Below are positions 62,671 to 64,000 of a stretch of DNA of 64,000 nucleotides, one piece after another. This DNA is from Candidatus Rhodoferax odensensis (GTDB lineage Bacteria; Pseudomonadota; Gammaproteobacteria; Burkholderiales; Burkholderiaceae_C), in contig JADKDJ010000010.1 in NCBI GenBank assembly GCA_016718405.1, positions 119,221-183,220 of the forward strand. The letters are read 5' to 3'. A model generated the notes under the pieces. That model was not told where the DNA came from. It searched no databases and saw only the letters and a program-made list of their open reading frames with translations. How positions within the stretch are numbered: position 1 is the stretch's first letter; every line of letters starts with the position of its first letter. The translations under genes and the position numbers were made by a program.

Positions 62671-62784
62671 CTGAGAAAAGTCCATAATGAGCGCCTTTCG
62701 GCACGCTTTTGGCTCGCAGACCGCATCGGCCGTGCCGCTCGAGTTTTACCCCGTCGCAACCCTCTCTCTTAGCAAGGAATTGAC

Positions 62785-63942
62785 ATGACCGATTTGCAAA
62801 AAAGCTCGCTGCTCAAGCTCGCAGCCCTGACTGCCGTGGCCAGCGCCGCCTTGATTGGCTGCGGCAAGAAGGAAGAGCCGACGCCCGCGCCCAAGCCCGC
62901 CGCGGCAGCCTCTGCGCCAACACCCAAACCCGAACCACTGAAGATCGCCTTTGCCTACGTGGGCCCGGTTGGCGACGGGGGCTGGACTTTCGCCCATGAC
63001 AATGGCCGCAAGGCGATCGAGAAGGAATTCGGCGACAAAGTGGTCACCAGCTTTGTGGAAAACGTGCCCGAGTCAGCCGACGCCGAGCGCGTCCTGCGCG
63101 ACATGGCCGGCCAAGGCAACAAACTGATCTTCGGCACCACCTTTGGCTACATGGAGCCCATGCTCAAGGTGGCCACCGACAACAAGGGCATCAAGTTCGA
63201 ACACGCCACCGGCTATAAGCAGGGCGAGAACATGCGCACCTACGACAGCCGCACCTATGAGGGCGCCTACATGGCTGGCGTCATCGCCGGCAAGATGACC
63301 AAGAGCAACACATTGGGCGTGGTGGCCTCGATCCCAATCCCCGAGGTGGTGCGCAACATCAACGCCTTCACCCTGGGCGCGCAGTCGAGCAACCCCAAGG
63401 TCAAGACCAAGGTGGTGTGGGTCAACGGCTGGTTCGATCCCCCCAAGGAAACCGAAGCCGCCACCTCGCTCATCAACGGCGGCGCCGACGTGTTATTCCA
63501 GAACACCGACTCCCCGGCCGTGCTCAAGACGGCGGAAGCCAAAGGCAAACGCGCCTTCGGCTGGGATTCCGACATGACCGCCTATGGCCCCAAGGCGCAC
63601 CTGGCCTCGGCCGTGATCAACTGGGGGCCCTACTACATCAAGGCCACCAAAGAGGCACTTGAAGGCAAGTGGACCGGCGGCGGCAATACCTGGTGGGGCG
63701 TGAAGGAAGGCGCGATCAACATCGTGTCGATTGCTGAAGACGTGCCGGCCGAGACCAAGGCCAAGGTCGAAGAAGTGAAGAAGGGCCTGGCCGACGGCAC
63801 ATTTGCGATCTGGAAAGGCCCGATCACCGACAACGCCGGCAAGGTGCAGATCGAAAAAGATGTGGTCGCCGACGACAAGTTTCTGGGTGGCCTGAACTTC
63901 TACGTCAAGGGCGTGGAAGGAAAGATTCCTGGCGGCAAATAG
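62785..63942 (+). CDS. BMP-family ABC transporter substrate-binding lipoprotein
   Basis: Lipid-anchored binding protein of 385 residues. The signal peptide ends in ALIGCGKK (lipobox Cys about 27), followed by an Ala/Pro-rich linker and KIAFAYVGPVGDGGWTFAHD, the Bmp/Med-family start. Other matches are LIFGTTFGYMEP, GAYMAGVIAGKMTK and AFGWDSDMTAYGP. AAGGAA ribosome-binding site. Expected ligand: purine or purine nucleoside, from the neighbouring xanthine dehydrogenase. Confidence 0.88.
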   Translation: MTDLQKSSLLKLAALTAVASAALIGCGKKEEPTPAPKPAAAASAPTPKPEPLKIAFAYVGPVGDGGWTFAHDNGRKAIEKEFGDKVVTSFVENVPESADAERVLRDMAGQGNKLIFGTTFGYMEPMLKVATDNKGIKFEHATGYKQGENMRTYDSRTYEGAYMAGVIAGKMTKSNTLGVVASIPIPEVVRNINAFTLGAQSSNPKVKTKVVWVNGWFDPPKETEAATSLINGGADVLFQNTDSPAVLKTAEAKGKRAFGWDSDMTAYGPKAHLASAVINWGPYYIKATKEALEGKWTGGGNTWWGVKEGAINIVSIAEDVPAETKAKVEEVKKGLADGTFAIWKGPITDNAGKVQIEKDVVADDKFLGGLNFYVKGVEGKIPGGK

Positions 63943-63963
63943 TTCGTCACACACCGGAAACAG

Positions 63964-63989
63964 GCCGCTCACTTGCTGGGCGGCTTTTT
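63964..63989 (+). terminator. Rho-independent terminator after the BMP operon
   Basis: Eight-pair stem (GCCGCTCA with TGGGCGGC, one mismatch) with a five-base loop and TTTTT. Lies 21 bases after the binding-protein stop. Confidence 0.8.
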
Positions 63990-64000
63990 CAGGTTCATGG

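Overview
The window is a high-GC chromosomal stretch whose gene content points to a facultatively anaerobic, denitrifying betaproteobacterium, most likely Burkholderiales/Comamonadaceae (Rhodoferax-like). The support is system I cytochrome c maturation, cd1 nitrite reductases, a class II ribonucleotide reductase, Comamonadaceae-style intergenic repeats and betaproteobacterial housekeeping families. The genus is inference. No tRNA, rRNA, CRISPR array or insertion sequence was seen.

Layout. Positions 1-24.6 kb hold ordinary metabolism and signalling: threonine catabolism (kbl-tdh), two periplasmic binding proteins flanking a diguanylate cyclase, an acyl-CoA hydrolase/transferase, a degenerate HD-GYP protein, a KAS III-like synthase, an acyl-CoA synthetase, a 5'-nucleotidase lipoprotein, a hybrid histidine kinase, a thiolase and a TonB-dependent haem-type receptor.

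From 24.6 to 35.3 kb lies the most unusual part. It has a CuA-type haem-copper nitric oxide reductase candidate (norS/norY with a 57-residue membrane subunit and a SCO protein). Two different cytochrome b fusion proteins flank it, one joined to a 2Fe-2S ferredoxin and an NAD(P)H-flavin reductase, the other to two 4Fe-4S clusters and an MvhD-like cysteine domain. Next come a second haem-copper-oxidase-like protein that has lost the helix VII CuB histidine pair, a haem A synthase homologue lacking one haem histidine, and two unknown exported or anchored proteins.

From 35.4 to 41.4 kb, on the minus strand, are two nirS genes, a cytochrome c551, a cupredoxin, an unusual c-type cytochrome and a NapC/NirT tetrahaem protein. 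From 41.8 to 48.8 kb is a complete ccmABCDEFGHI operon that would mature all these cytochromes. Then come a DUF2249 protein, an AdoCbl-dependent ribonucleotide reductase, a universal stress protein, a DNR-like Crp/Fnr regulator followed by a PAS-GGDEF protein, xanthine dehydrogenase (xdhAB), and a BMP-family ABC transporter probably for purines or nucleosides.

How it fits together. FNR/DNR-type boxes (TTGAT-N4-ATCAA or one mismatch) lie before norS, the second cytochrome b gene, nirS1 and nirS2. In all four a -10-like hexamer sits at class II spacing. The Crp/Fnr protein at 53.3 kb carries the matching ExxSR recognition helix and lacks the FNR cysteine cluster. This suggests one regulon turning nitrite to NO to N2O, with CcmA-I supplying haem attachment and class II RNR giving oxygen-independent dNTP synthesis. 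No cNorB/qNorB and no nosZ lie in this window.

Caution. Five genes between 33.2 and 45.2 kb (HCO-like, napC, nirS2, ccmD, ccmF) each carry a single-base indel in a short G/C run, and the downstream frame keeps the conserved residues. Assembly error is the more likely cause, so these are annotated as full-length genes with a frameshift.
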